This document shows, in pieces, positions 62,709-64,000 of a DNA stretch of 64,000 bases. Position 1 is the first letter of the stretch. Each line of letters starts with the position of its first letter. Both the position numbers and the translations under genes were made by a program. Below the pieces are notes generated by a model, which searched no databases, was not told the DNA's origin, and worked only from the letters and a program-made list of their open reading frames with translations. This DNA comes from Cohnella lupini (lineage in GTDB: Bacteria > Bacillota > Bacilli > Paenibacillales > Paenibacillaceae). The stretch covers positions 310,001 through 374,000 of the forward strand of contig NZ_QRDY01000004.1 in assembly GCF_003386205.1 (NCBI RefSeq), given 5' to 3'.

Positions 62709-63593
62709 TTAGATAACCGTAACTTTCGACAATTCGGCTCCCATGCCTTTTAGCCAAGCATAGGTCAGCTTATCCATGAAAGCACCGTCGAAGCAGATGG
62801 TTTTGATAGAGCGGTAATACTTGTTGGTCAATGAAAAATACGGTTGAAATGACACATTTTTGAGCGTAGCGCCCTTAAACGAAGCTTCGTTTAATGCCGA
62901 CTTGTCGAACTTAACGCCGATAAAGGTTTGCCCGTCAAAACACTGCCCGCTCAGGTCGGAATAATCGAAGACCACGCCGTCAAAGATACAGTTATCAAAG
63001 ATCGTTTTTCTAAGCTCGGACTTGGCTATCGTGACGTCGGTCAGTTTTACGCCCGTGAATTTCACGCCGTCCAGCCCCGAAACGTTGATGTTGGTGCGTA
63101 CAAGGATCGATTTATGAAAGCTTGCATTCGTAAGCGTAACAGCGTTAAAGATACAGTCAGTCAGATTCGTACCGTTAAAATTGGCTTCGCGTACGTCGCT
63201 GCTCTTAAACGAGCTGCCGGTCAAGTCCGCGCCCGCAAAGTCGGCACCGCGTAACGCGCTGGCATTAAATTGTCCTTTATGCGCGATAACGCCCGCAAAG
63301 TCGCTTTTTGGCAAGTTGCTCGCGCTAAAGTTGGTCAAGACTTTCCGCTCCAGCGAGCGAGATATATTGGCGACCTCCAGTATCGTTTCCTCGATGTCGC
63401 CGATGCCATCAATGGTCATGTTAAACGCCGTTTCATCGTCTTTGCCCTCGGCAACTAGTTCACGGTACCTCTCTTGTAAATCGGAGAGCAGGTCGGCTTT
63501 TAATTCGGTAACGCTTTTTACCCCATCGTATGGCGTAAATACGCCGTTCAAATAATTCGTCAATTTCGGATTCATCTCGTCAAGTCCCCTCAT
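62709..63593 (-). CDS. Pentapeptide-repeat protein with DUF1700-like N-terminus
   Basis: 294 residues from the ATG at 63593, which overlaps the PadR stop (ATGA); an ATG six codons on has GAGGGG before it and is an alternative. Residues 1-85 form a helical segment (LKADLLSDLQERYRELVAEGKDDETAFNMTI) as seen in membrane-linked DUF1700 partners of PadR. From about 90 to 265 there are A(D/N)LxX-type pentapeptides (GADFAGADLTGSSFKSSDVREANFNGTNL) forming a right-handed helix. The function is unknown; some such proteins bind DNA gyrase or give self-resistance. Confidence 0.87.
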   Translation of the reverse strand: MRGLDEMNPKLTNYLNGVFTPYDGVKSVTELKADLLSDLQERYRELVAEGKDDETAFNMTIDGIGDIEETILEVANISRSLERKVLTNFSASNLPKSDFAGVIAHKGQFNASALRGADFAGADLTGSSFKSSDVREANFNGTNLTDCIFNAVTLTNASFHKSILVRTNINVSGLDGVKFTGVKLTDVTIAKSELRKTIFDNCIFDGVVFDYSDLSGQCFDGQTFIGVKFDKSALNEASFKGATLKNVSFQPYFSLTNKYYRSIKTICFDGAFMDKLTYAWLKGMGAELSKVTVI

Positions 63594-63919
63594 AATAAGT
63601 TTTCTAGTACGCGTTTTGAATACTCCCAATTGCTTTTGTTGCGGGCGTAAGCTTCCTTGCCCTTCTCCGTAATCCTGAAATACTTGCGCCTTCCGCCCTG
63701 CGATTCATCGCCCCAATACCACTCTATATCGCCTTCGACCTCAAGACGTCTGACGCTGGAGTACATCGTCGCTTCCTTTAATTCGTACTCGCCGCCCGAT
63801 CGCTCGGCAATGAGCTTAACAATCTCGTAGCCGTAGCGGTCTGCTTCGGACAGGATCCGTAAAATCATCGTATCCGTATGTCCTCGCAGCAGGTCGGAAG
63901 TGATTTTGTTCTCGCTCAT
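63590..63919 (-). CDS. PadR-family transcriptional regulator
   Basis: 109 residues, TGGAGGCG before the ATG. The winged helix carries RGHTDTMILRILSEADRYGYEIVKLI and ATMYSSVRRLEVEGDIEWYWGDESQGGRRKYFRITEKGKEAY, the PadR core. It is a small PadR (no long C-terminal domain) and is translationally coupled to the pentapeptide gene. PadR proteins with such partners often repress their own operon. Confidence 0.93.
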   Translation of the reverse strand: MSENKITSDLLRGHTDTMILRILSEADRYGYEIVKLIAERSGGEYELKEATMYSSVRRLEVEGDIEWYWGDESQGGRRKYFRITEKGKEAYARNKSNWEYSKRVLENLL

Positions 63920-63939
63920 ACCATCGCCTCCATATCTGT

Positions 63940-63968
63940 ATAATACGGCATACTACTATGACTGTCAA
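63940..63968 (-). promoter_or_regulatory. Promoter of the PadR-pentapeptide operon
   Basis: Minus-strand TTGACA (63963-63968), a 17-bp spacer and TATTAT (63940-63945). The spacer and -10 contain an ATAGTAGTATG stretch with partial symmetry that may be the PadR operator. Confidence 0.75.
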
Positions 63969-64000
63969 GGTAATATTACAAATTAATTACTTTGCCTAAA

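Noticed and set aside
1..64000. tRNA, rRNA, transposase or prophage genes
   Set aside because: No cloverleaf, rRNA stretch, transposase motif or phage structural gene could be recognised by reading the sequence.

Overview
The window looks like part of a chromosome from a spore-former of the Paenibacillaceae (Paenibacillus or Cohnella type), at roughly 50% GC. This is inferred from the gene content: several YtcQ/LplA-type lipoprotein solute-binding proteins with LplB/LplC permeases, two YesM/YesN-like two-component pairs, AGGAGG-type ribosome binding sites, secreted multidomain polysaccharide-related proteins and a Bacillus-type Zur box. It is an accessory, transport-rich region. No rRNA, tRNA, CRISPR array or transposase was seen.

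Layout. 1-1205: the end of an unidentified gene, a terminator, one copy of a dispersed repeat and an array of eight 51-bp tandem repeats. 1206-8160: sugar ABC importer (binding protein, two permeases) with its own YesM/YesN sensor pair. 8303-16133: an Opp-type importer (OppF, OppD, OppC, OppB, binding protein) whose first gene in transcription order codes for a secreted beta/gamma-crystallin + Vps62 protein. 16134-16832: no gene, but a second copy of the dispersed repeat. 16833-18023: GntR/LacI hybrid regulator. 18099-24016: six-gene Nik/Cnt-type importer with a methyltransferase, read from a promoter overlapped by a Zur-like box, so probably a zinc (metallophore) uptake system. 24313-30156: Na+/H+ antiporter, a VOC protein, a chemoreceptor between two related terminators, and a CorC/HlyC protein. 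30157-30784: third copy of the dispersed repeat and a second repeat family. 30785-32325: ECF sigma factor with a putative membrane anti-sigma factor.

32495-50183 is a carbohydrate-use region: a binding protein-YesM-YesN trio without permeases, two secreted DUF4832-type proteins (one with LysM, one with FN3 and carbohydrate-binding modules), a MalFG-type importer, a Gfo/Idh/MocA oxidoreductase, a LacI-family regulator and a GH31 glycosidase. A TTTGCGCAAA-type palindrome sits before the importer, before the oxidoreductase and before the GH31 gene, so these three units probably form one LacI regulon. The regulator lacks an ordinary start codon in frame with its DNA-binding domain.

50388-56460: GntR regulator followed by a five-gene unit (metallophosphoesterase, two permeases, binding lipoprotein, tyrosine-phosphatase-like protein) with three copies of a shared operator-like motif. 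This suggests uptake and intracellular dephosphorylation of a phosphorylated or phosphodiester compound. 56525-57523: folD behind a ZTP (pfl) riboswitch with its terminator. 57610-63919: single genes (a RibD/DHFR-like reductase, a yellow/MRJP-like protein, an Ldh2-family dehydrogenase, an MmyB-like regulator divergent from a quinone-oxidoreductase-like gene, and a PadR-pentapeptide pair).
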